From Polycladomyces zharkentensis (GTDB lineage: Bacteria; Bacillota; Bacilli; Thermoactinomycetales; JIR-001): a stretch of DNA of 64,000 nucleotides. Below, piece by piece: positions 17,436 through 27,100 of the stretch. The stretch covers positions 62,001-126,000 of the forward strand of contig NZ_JAFHAP010000009.1 in NCBI RefSeq assembly GCF_016938855.1, given 5' to 3'. Position 1 is the stretch's first letter. Each line of letters opens with the position of its first letter. The position numbers and the translations under genes are program-made. Below the pieces are notes generated by a model that was not told the origin of the DNA, did no database searches, and saw nothing but the letters and a program-made list of their open reading frames with translations.

Positions 17436-17708
17436 TTGTCCGAAACCAAGCGAATCATGATCAGCCTACCCAAGCATCTGTTGCAAGAAGTTGACGGTAT
17501 GGTGGCGAAAGAGAACTCCAATCGAAGCGAGTTTATCCGCCAAGCGATGAAGCTGTATCTGCAGGAACGGAAAAAACGGTTGATCCGTGAGATGATGCAG
17601 CGCGGCTACATGGAGATGGCGAAAATCAATTTGCATATTGCTTCCGAGGCCTTTGAAGCCGAAGAAGAAGCGGACGACACTTTGGAACGACTGGTTAGCG
17701 GGGTGTAA
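17436..17708 (+). CDS. ndoAI: antitoxin EndoAI
   Basis: This is the antitoxin of the EndoA ribonuclease. The N-terminal ribbon-helix-helix domain ([19 protein letters not shown], then [19 protein letters not shown]) binds DNA. The tail [19 protein letters not shown] matches the toxin-binding helix of B. subtilis EndoAI closely. I chose the TTG at 17436, eight bases after TGGGGGTG, giving 90 residues; a reading from 17409 adds nine unlikely residues. It is immediately followed by the toxin gene. Confidence 0.93.
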   Translation: MSETKRIMISLPKHLLQEVDGMVAKENSNRSEFIRQAMKLYLQERKKRLIREMMQRGYMEMAKINLHIASEAFEAEEEADDTLERLVSGV

Positions 17709-17712
17709 CCAT

Positions 17713-18063
17713 TTGATTGTCAAGCGTGGCGATGTTTACTTTGCCGATCTATCACCAGTGGTTGGATCGGAACAGGGTGGGGTCAGGCCTGTTCTGGTCA
17801 TCCAAAACGATATAGGCAATCGGTTTAGCCCCACCGTGATCGTCGCCGCGATTACCGCTCAAATTCAAAAGGCCAAGTTGCCCACCCATGTGGAGATCGA
17901 CGCCAAAGCCTACGGGTTTGATCGGGACTCGGTGATTTTGTTGGAGCAGATTCGCACGATTGATAAACAGCGTCTGACCGACAAAATCACCCATTTGGAT
18001 GAGGAAATGATGAATCGGGTCAACGAAGCGCTGATGATCAGCTTGGGTTTGATCGACTTTTGA
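17713..18063 (+). CDS. ndoA: mRNA endoribonuclease EndoA (MazF family)
   Basis: This 116-residue MazF/PemK toxin cuts single-stranded mRNA at a short U-rich site (known for B. subtilis EndoA). The sequence is nearly the same as the Bacillus enzyme from [20 protein letters not shown] to the end ISLGLIDF, so the start is the TTG at 17713, preceded by GGGGTG, four bases after the antitoxin stop. A terminator follows, separating it from the sigma-B genes. Confidence 0.96.
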   Translation: MIVKRGDVYFADLSPVVGSEQGGVRPVLVIQNDIGNRFSPTVIVAAITAQIQKAKLPTHVEIDAKAYGFDRDSVILLEQIRTIDKQRLTDKITHLDEEMMNRVNEALMISLGLIDF

Positions 18064-18068
18064 CGAGA

Positions 18069-18110
18069 AGGGATATGGAATGCCGCGTGCGTTCCCTATC
18101 CCTTTTTGTT
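18069..18110 (+). terminator. terminator after ndoA
   Basis: AGGGATATGGAA pairs with TTCCCTATCCC across GC-rich loop bases and is followed by TTTTTG. Confidence 0.8.
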
Positions 18111-18137
18111 GAAATAACGCGGGAATCGGGATACAAT
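18108..18137 (+). promoter_or_regulatory. possible promoter of rsbU
   Basis: GTTGAA (18108-18113), 14 bp, then GGGATA (18128-18133) loosely fits the sigma-B consensus GTTTAA-N12-14-GGGTAT. An overlapping TACAAT at 18132-18137 could be a sigma-A -10 box. Which one is used cannot be decided by eye. Confidence 0.4.
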
Positions 18138-18247
18138 GCAGTTGATTGAACAGAGCGGCCAACCACTCATGTGCCAACAGGGCAGCAGGTCCAAGACGGA
18201 TCATGCGGTAAGACAGAGGCGGACGTACGACGGGACGAGGTGACACT

Positions 18248-19264
18248 ATGGATGAGCATTTGAAACGCCAATATGAGGAATTGCTTTGTTCCTATTCGCG
18301 GGAGAAGCGTGAGGACCATCTCTACGCTGCCCAACAGTTGAGCAAGTGGATGATGGAACAGCGCATTCCCCCGGAGGAAATCATCAGCATGCACGCCGCC
18401 GCCGTGAAAAAGATGCTTCCCGATGTCCCGCCCGCCGTTGTAGATATGTTTGATCTTTTGATTGAGATCATGATCGGTTACGGCATCGCATATAAAGAGC
18501 ATGAATCACTGATTGACCGCCAACGGGAGCTGGAATACGAGATCGAAGTGGCGGTCGGTATGCAGCAAACCTTGCTCCCCCGCTCCACTCCCCAGTTGCC
18601 GGGTACGGAAATCGGCGCCGTCAGTATGGCGGCCAACAAAATGAGCGGTGACTACTACAACTTCGTCGATCACGGGGAAGGGAAAGTCGGGATCGCTCTT
18701 TCCGACATCATCGGTAAAGGAATTCCGGCAGCCTTGTGCATGTCGATGATCAAGTATGCCATGGATGTATTGGTCCACAATCCGCCGGGGCCGGCTGAAG
18801 TGTTGCGCAATCTGAATGCGGTGGTGGAGCGTAACGTTGATCCCAGTATGTTTATCACCATGGTATACGGGGTGTACGATTCCAAAAACCACACGTTCCG
18901 CTATGCCACGGCGGGCCATGAACCCGGATTGCTCTACCGGGCTGAGGATGGAACGTTTCACGATCTGAAATCCCGCGGGCTTGTTCTTGGCGTGTCACGG
19001 GATACCACTTATCAGGAGTTTCAGGTCCAGTTGAAACCCGGCGATGCGATTATTCTGTTTTCTGACGGAGTGACGGAATGTCGCATTGACGGGCAATTTT
19101 TAGGGAGAAAACGATTCAAAGAAATTATTTTAAAATATTTGGATAAGCCGGCTCAAGAAGCGGTAGAATCGATTTATCAGCATATTTACGAACTGGCTAA
19201 GTACAAGCTGAAGGACGACCAGACCATCCTGTTGATCCGCCCCAAACCTGTATCAGATGGATAA
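18248..19264 (+). CDS. rsbU: RsbU, PP2C-type phosphatase of the sigma-B pathway
   Basis: This 338-residue protein dephosphorylates RsbV when stress activates it. The first ~85 residues form the helical RsbU_N domain that in Bacillus binds RsbT. The rest is a PP2C/SpoIIE catalytic domain with acidic metal ligands in KMSGDYYNF, GIALSDIIGKGIPAAL and ILFSDGVTE. Length equals the Bacillus protein. The rsbR-rsbS-rsbT stressosome genes that normally precede it are absent here, although the RsbT-binding domain is kept, so RsbT may be encoded elsewhere. Confidence 0.93.
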   Translation: MDEHLKRQYEELLCSYSREKREDHLYAAQQLSKWMMEQRIPPEEIISMHAAAVKKMLPDVPPAVVDMFDLLIEIMIGYGIAYKEHESLIDRQRELEYEIEVAVGMQQTLLPRSTPQLPGTEIGAVSMAANKMSGDYYNFVDHGEGKVGIALSDIIGKGIPAALCMSMIKYAMDVLVHNPPGPAEVLRNLNAVVERNVDPSMFITMVYGVYDSKNHTFRYATAGHEPGLLYRAEDGTFHDLKSRGLVLGVSRDTTYQEFQVQLKPGDAIILFSDGVTECRIDGQFLGRKRFKEIILKYLDKPAQEAVESIYQHIYELAKYKLKDDQTILLIRPKPVSDG

Positions 19265-19271
19265 AAGAGGT

Positions 19272-19297
19272 GTTTCGATCTTTCGGAGAACGGGTAC
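19272..19297 (+). promoter_or_regulatory. sigma-B-type promoter of rsbV-rsbW-sigB
   Basis: GTTTCG (19272-19277), 14 bp, then GGGTAC (19292-19297) closely fits the sigma-B consensus GTTTAA-N12-15-GGGTAT. It lies just upstream of rsbV, the same place as the autoregulatory promoter in B. subtilis. Confidence 0.72.
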
Positions 19298-19320
19298 TTT
19301 AGTAGCGGAGGTTGAAGCGA

Positions 19321-19647
19321 ATGAACGTATCCATCAAAGAACGGCAGGATTCCGACAGTATGACGACATTGGAAATAACAGGCGAGATCGACGCCTTTAC
19401 GGCCCCTCAACTGAAAGAAAAGCTGATGCCGCTTTGTCGTGACAGCCGTGTGGTGTATTTGGACTTATCGCAAGTGGATTATATCGACAGTACGGGATTG
19501 GGTGTCCTGATCGGTGCGTACAAGTCCTTGCGGGCTGCGTCGGGACGTCTCGTTATCACGGGGGGCAATCCGCGTTTGGAACGGTTGTTCCGGATCACCG
19601 GCTTGAATGAGATCATCGAGATTGAAGGGACGCAGGAGGACGAATGA
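19321..19647 (+). CDS. rsbV: anti-anti-sigma factor RsbV
   Basis: This 108-residue STAS-domain protein binds RsbW when unphosphorylated and so frees sigma-B. The phosphorylatable serine lies in YIDSTGLGVLIGAYK. I chose the ATG at 19321, preceded by GCGGAGG; a TTG nine bases earlier is less well placed. It overlaps rsbW by four bases. Confidence 0.94.
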   Translation: MNVSIKERQDSDSMTTLEITGEIDAFTAPQLKEKLMPLCRDSRVVYLDLSQVDYIDSTGLGVLIGAYKSLRAASGRLVITGGNPRLERLFRITGLNEIIEIEGTQEDE

Positions 19648-20135
19648 TCATGAAAGATCAACCGAGGGACCTGATCGAGCTGACCATTCCGGCCAAAGCC
19701 GATTACGTGGGCGTAGTGCGTTTGGCTATTTCCGGAATCGCCACCCGTATGGGTTTCTCATATGATGACATTGAAGACTTGAAACTGGCGGTGGCGGAAG
19801 CGTGCACCAACGCAGTCCATCACGCGTATCGGGGAGAAGGCGGAGAAATCTCCATCTGTTGCAATCTGTACGTCGACCGTCTGGAAATTGAAATCATCGA
19901 CCAAGGATGCAGCTTTGACGTATCGGCCGTCGAAGCCCAAGCGGGTCCGATCAACGGGCGGATCCCCTATCACGCCTTGCGCGAGCGAGGTTTGGGTCTC
20001 TATTTGATGAAGTCGCTGATGGATCGCGTGGAGATCAAAGGCGACAACGGTGTGGTGGTGACGTTGACGAAGTACATCAGGAGGGACGAGGTGGAACCAG
20101 ATGTCGACTCGCCCACAGAAACCCGATCTCACTGA
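19644..20135 (+). CDS. rsbW: anti-sigma factor and kinase RsbW
   Basis: This 163-residue GHKL-type serine kinase phosphorylates RsbV and holds sigma-B. The N-box LKLAVAEACTNAVHHAY and the G-rich region near RERGLGLYLMKSLMD are present. The ATG at 19644 follows AGGAGGACGA and overlaps the rsbV stop. The end of the gene overlaps the start of sigB by 35 bases, as expected for a tightly coupled partner-switching module. Confidence 0.95.
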   Translation: MIMKDQPRDLIELTIPAKADYVGVVRLAISGIATRMGFSYDDIEDLKLAVAEACTNAVHHAYRGEGGEISICCNLYVDRLEIEIIDQGCSFDVSAVEAQAGPINGRIPYHALRERGLGLYLMKSLMDRVEIKGDNGVVVTLTKYIRRDEVEPDVDSPTETRSH

Positions 20136-20886
20136 CGCAGAGGTGTTGGAGAAGATTCGTCAGTACCAGGAGAACGGTGACAGTGCCGTTCAGGAAGAAT
20201 TGGTCACCCATTACACGGAGCTGGTGGAGACCTTGGCGTCCAAATTCGCCCGGGGAAGTGAACCTTACGAAGACCTCGTGCAAGTGGGGATGATTGGCCT
20301 CTTGGCTGCATTGAAGCGGTATGATCCCGCCTATGGCAGGAGTTTTGAGGGATTTGCCGTGCCCACGATCGTCGGAGAAATCAAACGGTACATCCGTGAC
20401 AAAACGTGGAGCGTGCATGTGCCGCGCCGCATCAAAGAGCTGGGACCGCGCATCAAAAAAGCAGTGGAAGAGCTGACTTCAAAACTGCATCGATCTCCGC
20501 AAATCGAGGAAATCGCTCAATATCTCAACGTCACTCCCGAGGAAGTATTGGAAACGATGGAGATGGGACGCAGTTACAACGCCATTTCCGTCGACACTCC
20601 GATCGAGGCGAGCAATGACGGCTCCCAGGTGACGCTGTTGGACATCGTGGGAGACGAAGATGAAGGTTATGAGCATGTGGACCAGCGCATGCTGTTGGAG
20701 AAAGCGTTACAGGTATTGACTGATCGCGAGCGGGAAATCATCCGTATGACATTTTACGAAAATATGAGCCAGAAACAGGCTGGAGAACGGCTTGGCATTT
20801 CCCAGATGCACGTATCCCGTCTTCAGCGGCGAGCCTTGCGGAAACTAAGAGAATCGCTGCGGCTGGAACCTTCGGAATGCATGTGA
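20101..20886 (+). CDS. sigB: RNA polymerase sigma factor SigB
   Basis: This 261-residue general stress sigma factor has region 2 (YEDLVQVGMIGLLAALKRYD, FEGFAVPTIVGEIKRYIRD), region 3 (VPRRIKELGPRIKKAVEEL) and region 4 with a C-terminal HTH (MSQKQAGERLGISQMHVSRL). The start at 20101 follows GAGGTGG and lies within rsbW. Sigma-B would transcribe its own rsbV-sigB unit from the promoter at 19272. Confidence 0.95.
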   Translation: MSTRPQKPDLTDAEVLEKIRQYQENGDSAVQEELVTHYTELVETLASKFARGSEPYEDLVQVGMIGLLAALKRYDPAYGRSFEGFAVPTIVGEIKRYIRDKTWSVHVPRRIKELGPRIKKAVEELTSKLHRSPQIEEIAQYLNVTPEEVLETMEMGRSYNAISVDTPIEASNDGSQVTLLDIVGDEDEGYEHVDQRMLLEKALQVLTDREREIIRMTFYENMSQKQAGERLGISQMHVSRLQRRALRKLRESLRLEPSECM

Positions 20887-20910
20887 GCGAACCTGCGATA
20901 TCCTGATTTT

Positions 20911-20940
20911 GCCAACGTCGGGCACCTCGTTGGTTTTTTG
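20911..20940 (+). terminator. terminator after sigB
   Basis: GCCAACG and CGTTGG form a stem around a GC-rich loop, followed by TTTTTTG. Confidence 0.78.
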
Positions 20941-21118
20941 TCATGCCTCGCGAAACTTCCTCCTCTGATTCCCCATCTGTGGTTCCCTCCGATGCGTAAT
21001 GGTACTACCTCTCGAACGCCGAAGGTGATGCGTTTGTCACGATCCGTTCATTTGCGTCCCCGAGTATGGCGGAGTATCATGGTGGAGTCGAAGATTTTTC
21101 TGACTACGGGAGGCGATT

Positions 21119-23275
21119 ATGCAGGTTCAAGAGATGTTCCGTCTGATTGCTGAAGAGTTGGGCATTCAGGCCAAACAAGTGCAGGCCGGCGTTGAGTTGA
21201 TGGAGGAAGGCAACACCATTCCCTTCATCGCCCGTTACCGAAAAGAGCGAACGGGTGAGCTGGACGAGGAACAGTTGCGTGCGATCGCAGATCGTTATCA
21301 ATATCTCGTTCAGTTGAATCAACGCAAAGAAGAAGTCATCCGGCTGATCGACGAACAGGGCAAGTTGACGGACGAATTGAAAGCGCGTATTCTGCAGGCG
21401 GTCAAGTTGCAGGAAGTGGAAGACTTGTATCGACCGTTCCGCCCCAAACGGAAAACACGTGCCTCCGTGGCCAAAGAGCGCGGTTTGGAACCGTTGGCCG
21501 AGGCGATGCTGCAGGCGAAAAGCGAAGCGGAAATAACCGCTTTGGCCCCGCAGTTTGTCAATGAGGAAAAAGAGGTGAAAACGCCGGAAGAGGCGCTGGC
21601 CGGGGCGATGGACATTATCGCTGAAGCGTTGTCCGATGACGCCGAGGTGCGCAAATGGGTGCGGGAGTACACCTGGAAACACGGGGTGCTGGTCTCCTCG
21701 GCCAAAGATCCGGACGTGCGAAGCGTCTATGAAATGTATTACGATTATCGTGAACCTGTACATAAAATGCCTTCCCACCGCATTTTGGCGGTGAACCGCG
21801 GCGAACGCGAGGAAATCCTGCGCGTGCAGGTGGAAGTGGAAGATGGCCCGATCCTGGAACGGTTGTACCGGTGGTTTCCCGTTCCGCCGCACGACTATCT
21901 GCGTCAGGCGGCGGAAGATGCATACAAACGGCTGATCGCCCCGTCGATCGAGCGCGAAATTCGCTCGGCCATGACGGAAAAAGCGGAGGAACAGGCGATT
22001 CATATCTTTTCGGAAAATCTGCGACACCTGTTGTTGCAACCGCCGGTGCGCGGCAAAACCGTACTGGGTGTTGATCCCGCTTACCGCACGGGTTGCAAGC
22101 TGGCCGTGGTGGACGATACAGGAAAATTGCTTCATGTCGGCGTGGTCTACCCCACCCCGCCGCAGAACAAAGTGGCGGAAGCCAAAGCCACCGTCAAGCG
22201 GATCGTGGAAGACTACGGCGTCGATTTGATCGCCATCGGAAACGGGACGGCATCCCGGGAGACGGAAGCGTTTGTCGCGGAGCTGATCCGTGAGATGGAC
22301 CGGGAATTGTACTACGTGATCGTCAATGAAGCCGGAGCCAGCGTCTATTCCGCATCCAAACTGGCACGGGAGGAGTTTCCCGACTTGGACGCGGCACAGC
22401 GGAGCGCCGTTTCGATCGCCCGCCGTTTGCAGGACCCGTTGGCGGAATTGGTGAAAATCGAGCCCAAAGCCGTCGGTGTGGGGCAGTACCAGCATGATGT
22501 GTCTCAAAAACGGTTGGCGGAAAGCTTGACTGCCGTAGTGGAATCGGCAGTGAACCACGTGGGTGTGGATGTCAACACCGCATCCGTTTCCCTGTTGCAG
22601 TATGTATCGGGCATCAGTGCAGCGGTGGCCAAAAACATTGTGAAAAGGCGCGAAGAACAAGGGCGCTACCGCAATCGGGAAGAGCTGAAGGAAGTTCCCC
22701 GTCTGGGTGCCAAAACGTTTGAGCAGTGTATCGGCTTTTTGCGTATTCCCGATGGTGAAAACCCGTTGGACCGCACGCCCATCCACCCCGAATCGTATCC
22801 GGTGGTGGAACGGCTGTTGGCGGTGTTGGACAGCCAACCGGAAGAGATCGGAACCGAGTCGCTCAACCAAAAGTTGCGACAGGTTGATGTGGAGGCGACG
22901 GCCGAACGTCTGGATTGCGGCGTCCCCACTCTACGTGACATCATCTCCGCTTTGCTCCGTCCCGGACGGGACCCGCGCGATGAACTGCCGGCCCCGATTT
23001 TCCGCTCTGACGTATTGAAGCCGGAGGATTTGAAACCGGGGATGCAACTGAAAGGCACCGTGCGCAATGTGGTCGATTTCGGCGTGTTTGTGGATATCGG
23101 ATTGAAAAACGACGGATTGGTGCACATCTCCAAAATGAGTGAACGGTATGTGCGTCACCCGATGGATCTTGTCTCGGTGGGAGACATTGTTGACGTTTGG
23201 GTGCTGAAGGTGGACCTGGAACGGGAACGCGTCGGTCTCAGCATGATCCCGGTATCGGCGGAAGAAACGGAGTGA
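21119..23275 (+). CDS. tex: Tex family RNA-binding transcription accessory protein
   Basis: This 718-residue protein has the full Tex layout: N-terminal helical Tex domain (about 1-320), YqgF/RNase H-like domain (GVDPAYRTGCKLAVVDDTGK), helix-hairpin-helix region (VNTASVSLLQYVSGISAAVA), and a C-terminal S1 domain (GMQLKGTVRNVVDFGVFVDI) that binds nucleic acid. The ATG follows GGGAGGCGATT. Tex proteins affect transcription and RNA turnover; the exact role in Bacillota is not settled. Confidence 0.95.
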   Translation: MQVQEMFRLIAEELGIQAKQVQAGVELMEEGNTIPFIARYRKERTGELDEEQLRAIADRYQYLVQLNQRKEEVIRLIDEQGKLTDELKARILQAVKLQEVEDLYRPFRPKRKTRASVAKERGLEPLAEAMLQAKSEAEITALAPQFVNEEKEVKTPEEALAGAMDIIAEALSDDAEVRKWVREYTWKHGVLVSSAKDPDVRSVYEMYYDYREPVHKMPSHRILAVNRGEREEILRVQVEVEDGPILERLYRWFPVPPHDYLRQAAEDAYKRLIAPSIEREIRSAMTEKAEEQAIHIFSENLRHLLLQPPVRGKTVLGVDPAYRTGCKLAVVDDTGKLLHVGVVYPTPPQNKVAEAKATVKRIVEDYGVDLIAIGNGTASRETEAFVAELIREMDRELYYVIVNEAGASVYSASKLAREEFPDLDAAQRSAVSIARRLQDPLAELVKIEPKAVGVGQYQHDVSQKRLAESLTAVVESAVNHVGVDVNTASVSLLQYVSGISAAVAKNIVKRREEQGRYRNREELKEVPRLGAKTFEQCIGFLRIPDGENPLDRTPIHPESYPVVERLLAVLDSQPEEIGTESLNQKLRQVDVEATAERLDCGVPTLRDIISALLRPGRDPRDELPAPIFRSDVLKPEDLKPGMQLKGTVRNVVDFGVFVDIGLKNDGLVHISKMSERYVRHPMDLVSVGDIVDVWVLKVDLERERVGLSMIPVSAEETE

Positions 23276-23379
23276 TTTCGCCTCACGGGATTTGGTCACT
23301 CTCTTTCAGGGCCGGTCCGAATTTCCCGCCGAGTGCGTGAAATGGAGACGGGGAAATTGAGGGTGCGTTTTGATCAACG

Positions 23380-23398
23380 ACGGGGGCTTGTCCCCCGT
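23380..23398 (+). terminator. hairpin after tex
   Basis: ACGGGGGCTTGTCCCCCGT is a strong hairpin about 105 bp after tex, with only a short T tract. The same GGGGGCTTGTCCCCC hairpin recurs at 29773. Confidence 0.5.
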
Positions 23399-23407
23399 TA
23401 TGGCAAT

Positions 23408-23430
23408 AAAAAAAGCCCTGTTGCGGGCTT
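23408..23430 (-). terminator. terminator of the 41-residue protein gene
   Basis: On the minus strand AAGCCCGCAACAGGGCTT is followed by TTTTTATT, just nine bases after the stop codon. Confidence 0.8.
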
Positions 23431-23438
23431 GATTTCGA

Positions 23439-23564
23439 TTAATCAACATAAGTGAATCGAATGTTGCGCTTATATTCCAGGTACAGACGGATGGCACCAA
23501 TAATCGCCATGATCAAGGAAGCGATGGCTGAGATGAGTGTAGCAAGTGCCGCTGCCTGTTGCAT
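23439..23564 (-). CDS. 41-residue single-span membrane protein
   Basis: This short open frame is supported by a ribosome site (GGGGGTG, nine bases before the ATG) and a terminator directly after its stop. The protein has one long hydrophobic stretch from about residue 5 to 25 (ALATLISAIASLIMAIIGAI), then a positively charged tail RLYLEYKRNIRF. I do not recognise it. Small proteins of this shape include type I toxins and membrane regulators, but nothing here decides between them. Confidence 0.6.
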   Translation of the reverse strand: MQQAAALATLISAIASLIMAIIGAIRLYLEYKRNIRFTYVD

Positions 23565-23716
23565 GGCCTTTACACCCCCTGGTTAAAAATCACCTTCACT
23601 ATAATAGCAAAGGCACCAGAAGGCATCCATAGAAAATATACCCATATCATGAACAGGCATCCATGAAAAACGGACAGGCATCCCCATATTGGTCGACGAA
23701 CCGTTTCCTTGCATGT

Positions 23717-23953
23717 TCATAACCATTTTCGGAGGCGGGAAAAGGAGATCCATCCGAGCAAATTGATCCGGTTCGCTTTCCCTTTTTCTTTGATGGCGTG
23801 ATATACGCGGCCCAGGAATTCCTCCCATTGGCGACCAAGCGCTTCTTGGCTCTGCTTGATTCGTTTGTATTCCTCGATGCTCAAATCCAAAGCCTGTTCG
23901 ATATGGGAATAAGCTTGGGACAGATGGTGGTCGATGTTGTCCCGGTTGTTCAC
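23717..23953 (-). CDS. 78-residue protein of the P-type ATPase cluster
   Basis: The N-terminal half is helical and probably coiled-coil (HIEQALDLSIEEYKRIKQSQ, then EALGRQWEEFLGRVYHAIKE); the end is basic (FSRLRKWL). The GTG start follows AAAAGGAGG. It lies 22 bp after the 72-residue gene in the same direction and is probably the last gene of the ATPase operon. I do not recognise a family. Confidence 0.68.
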   Translation of the reverse strand: MNNRDNIDHHLSQAYSHIEQALDLSIEEYKRIKQSQEALGRQWEEFLGRVYHAIKEKGKANRINLLGWISFSRLRKWL

Positions 23954-23974
23954 GGCGGTTCCTCCTTTTCGATG

Positions 23975-24193
23975 TTACGGAAGCATATCCAGTTCCCGGT
24001 TCAACCGTTTTTTCATTCGCTCAAACTGAGCTTCCGCAATGAAGTCTTCCATCTCTTCTTTCATCCTGTTCCATACATAGTTTCCTCGTTGCCGCATTGG
24101 CTGACTTACTTGCTTTGCAATAGGGAGAATCGCCGGAACGGCCAGGATCAGAGCTGTTCCGACAATCCATTTGTCCATTGATTTCCATATCAT
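23975..24193 (-). CDS. 72-residue membrane-anchored protein (DUF5132-like)
   Basis: An N-terminal hydrophobic segment (WIVGTALILAVPAILPIAK) is followed by an amphipathic, charged helix (MKEEMEDFIAEAQFERMKKR). I recall proteins of this form, labelled DUF5132, next to large P-type ATPases, but I did not search. The ATG at 24193 follows GGGAGGGACAACAGC and overlaps the ATPase stop by four bases (ATGA), so it is translationally coupled to it. A role as an accessory subunit is inferred. Confidence 0.72.
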   Translation of the reverse strand: MIWKSMDKWIVGTALILAVPAILPIAKQVSQPMRQRGNYVWNRMKEEMEDFIAEAQFERMKKRLNRELDMLP

Positions 24194-27100
24194 GCTGTTG
24201 TCCCTCCCAGTCTGGGTGTTGTCCGGTTGGTCATTGGACGGTCTTTGCCGGATAACATCGCGATCAATGGTTCCGAGACTTTCGATACCAGTCCTGCCAC
24301 CAAAACGATGGGGCCCCAATCCCTCAAGCTGAGCGGCGCGGTGTGCAGAAAACGGGCCACGGGCGGAATATAGATGGACCCGAGCAAAGTGAGCAGGGAT
24401 ATACTCAGTGCACCCGTAAGAAAACGGTCTTTGGCCCACTCTGAGAGACGTTCTTCCGAACCTTCCTGCCGCCAGGACAAAGTCTGGATCAGCTCACCCA
24501 GCACCAAGGTGGCAAATACGGTCGTTTGAGCGACGAGCAATGAACTGCCGCGACGCAGTTGCATCATGAACAGCCCGAGCGCTCCGGCACTCAACAGTGC
24601 ACCACGGGTAACCACTTTCGTGTACAAAGAGCGGTCCACTATGTCGGTGCGACGGGTTTGTTTGGTTTTATTCCCCGGGTTGACCGCCAAAATCATCGCA
24701 GGCAATGCATCCGTCATCAAATTCATCAGCAGGATTTGGATGGGGATCAGCGGCATCGGTAAACCGGCGATGACAGCTGCGCCGGTGATGATGATCTCCG
24801 CCAAATTGCCGGTCAGCAAGCATCCAACCGCTTTGCGGATATTGCTGATAATGGTTCGACCCTCTTTCACCCCTTCCACGATGGAGGCAAAGTGGTCGGT
24901 TTTCAAAACCATGTCCGCCGCTTCCTTGGTTACTTCGGTTCCGGTCAACCCCATGGCGATCCCTACGTTAGCCTGTTTGATTGCAGGGGTATCATTGACA
25001 CCGTCTCCGGTCATGGCCACGACTTCGCCCCGTTTTTGATAGGCGTTGACGATCCGGAGTTTGTGTTCTGGTGTTACCCGTGCAAAGATGGAGATCGATG
25101 GAATCCGGCGATCCAATTCCTCATCATCGATTTGATCCAATTCCCGTCCTGTGATCACACTGGTTTCACCGCTGTAGATCCCGATTTGTTTGGCGATGGT
25201 GATGGCTGTCATGGGATGGTCACCGGTGATCATCACTGTTTTGACCCCCAGTTTTCTTGCTTGATCGATACTTTCCGCCACATCTGGTTTCGGTGGATCG
25301 ATCATGCCCATGATGCCGAGGAAGATGAGGTTGTTTTCTTCCGGACAATTTTCCTCATTCTCCAGGTCCTCCGCCTCGCGGTAGGCAAAAGCCAGAACCC
25401 GAAGAGCTTCACTCGCCAATGCCTCATGCTTGCGGAGGATGGCCGCTTTTTCATTTTCTGTCAGCGGGATGATTTGTCCGCCGGATTGAATACGATCGCA
25501 CAGCGGCAAAATGGATTCCAAGCTTCCTTTGGAAAACAGATAGCAGGTTTCTTCCCTCTTTTTACAAGCCACCGTCATCCTGCCGTTGGCGGAATCGAAG
25601 GGAATTTCATGGATACGCGTCCACTCGGAACGATTCTCCTGCATCTGTGCTTTTTGAACCAAGGCTAATAAGGCTCCCTCCGTGGGGTCACCCTTGACCG
25701 TCCATCGCCCCTCTTCCTCTATAATTTCGCTGTTGTTGCACAGCAGGCTGATTTGCAACATTCGACTCACTTCAGGATGGTCTTTTTGCAGCGTTTTTCC
25801 CGATCCTTCGGCGATGATGTTTCCTTTTGGAGAATAACCGCTTCCTTCCACACGCCATTCTTCGTTCAACGTCGCGATCTTTTTCACGGTCATTTCATTT
25901 TGAGTGAGCGTGCCGGTCTTGTCAGAGCAGATCACCGTGATTCTCCCTAAAGTTTCCAAAGTGGACAAGCGCCGGATCAGTGCGTTTTTGCGGGTCATCC
26001 GAAAAATGCCGGCGCTCAGAGCGATCGTGACCGTCACGGGAAGCCCTTCGGGAATAGCGGAACCCGCCAGCGCAATGGATGTGCTGACCATTTCGGTCAA
26101 GGGAACACCTCGCATAAGGCCGGTTAAACAAACTGTTGCAGCAACGATCACCGCTCCTTTTACAAAGGTTTTGCTCATGGAAGTGATCCGCTGTTGAAGG
26201 GGCGTTGTTTGCTTTTCAGAAATATTCCCGGCCAGGATACGTCCCATTTCCGTTTGGGCTCCGGTGTTGACCACAATGCCGATCCCTTTGCCGCGGATGA
26301 CATCCGTTCCCATATAGAGCATGTTGCCTCGATCGGAAAGGGGAACATCGGCTGCCACGGGTTCCGGGCTTTTTCTGACGGCTACAGATTCCCCCGTCAA
26401 CACCGATTCATTGACCTCCAGGTTCCAGGAAAGGAGAAGACGCAGATCAGCAGGAACACGATCTCCCGCTTTCAGGCAGACTACATCTCCCGGAACCAAA
26501 TCAGTTCCCGATGTCTCCACCGTTTGTCCATTACGGATGACACAGGTCACCGGTGGCTGGTACTCGTTCAGCGCCTCCACCACTTTTTCCGCTTTTCGCT
26601 CCTGCATGGCCCCCACAGCGGCGTTGGCCAACAATACCGCGCCCATGGCCAGACCGTGAAAAACGTCTCCGGTCAAAAAAGACAGTGCGGTTGTTCCTAC
26701 CAGTAACAGGGTAGTAAACTCTTTAAACTGCTCCAAGAAAGATACCCACCACGATTTTTTCTGACGGGTTTGCAGTCGGTTTTCGCCGTATTGCCTTTTC
26801 AGCTCCTGCACTCTGGAGGGGTCCAACCCCTGGCTTTGTTCCACTTGAAAGTATCTCAGCACATCGGAAGCCGTTTTTTCATGCCAGCGGAGATCGGGCT
26901 CGGAAAGAAAAGCCTCAGAAGTGGCGGAAACCTCCTGCAAGACTTGTTTATTGTTTTTCCACAAAGCGTTTACCGGCCTCTTTTCATCCGGTTTTACCCT
27001 GGTTAAAAAGATGAGCGAAAGGGCATCGGCTATCAAATTGATGGTAAACGCACTGACCCGGAACGGGAGAGCCAACAAGGGTCCTAAGACATTCCAAAAT

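Noticed and set aside
21104-22870. 588-codon frame antisense to tex
   Set aside because: Tex is complete on the other strand with all domains; the antisense frame is rich in His, Arg, Phe and Gln as expected of a shadow.
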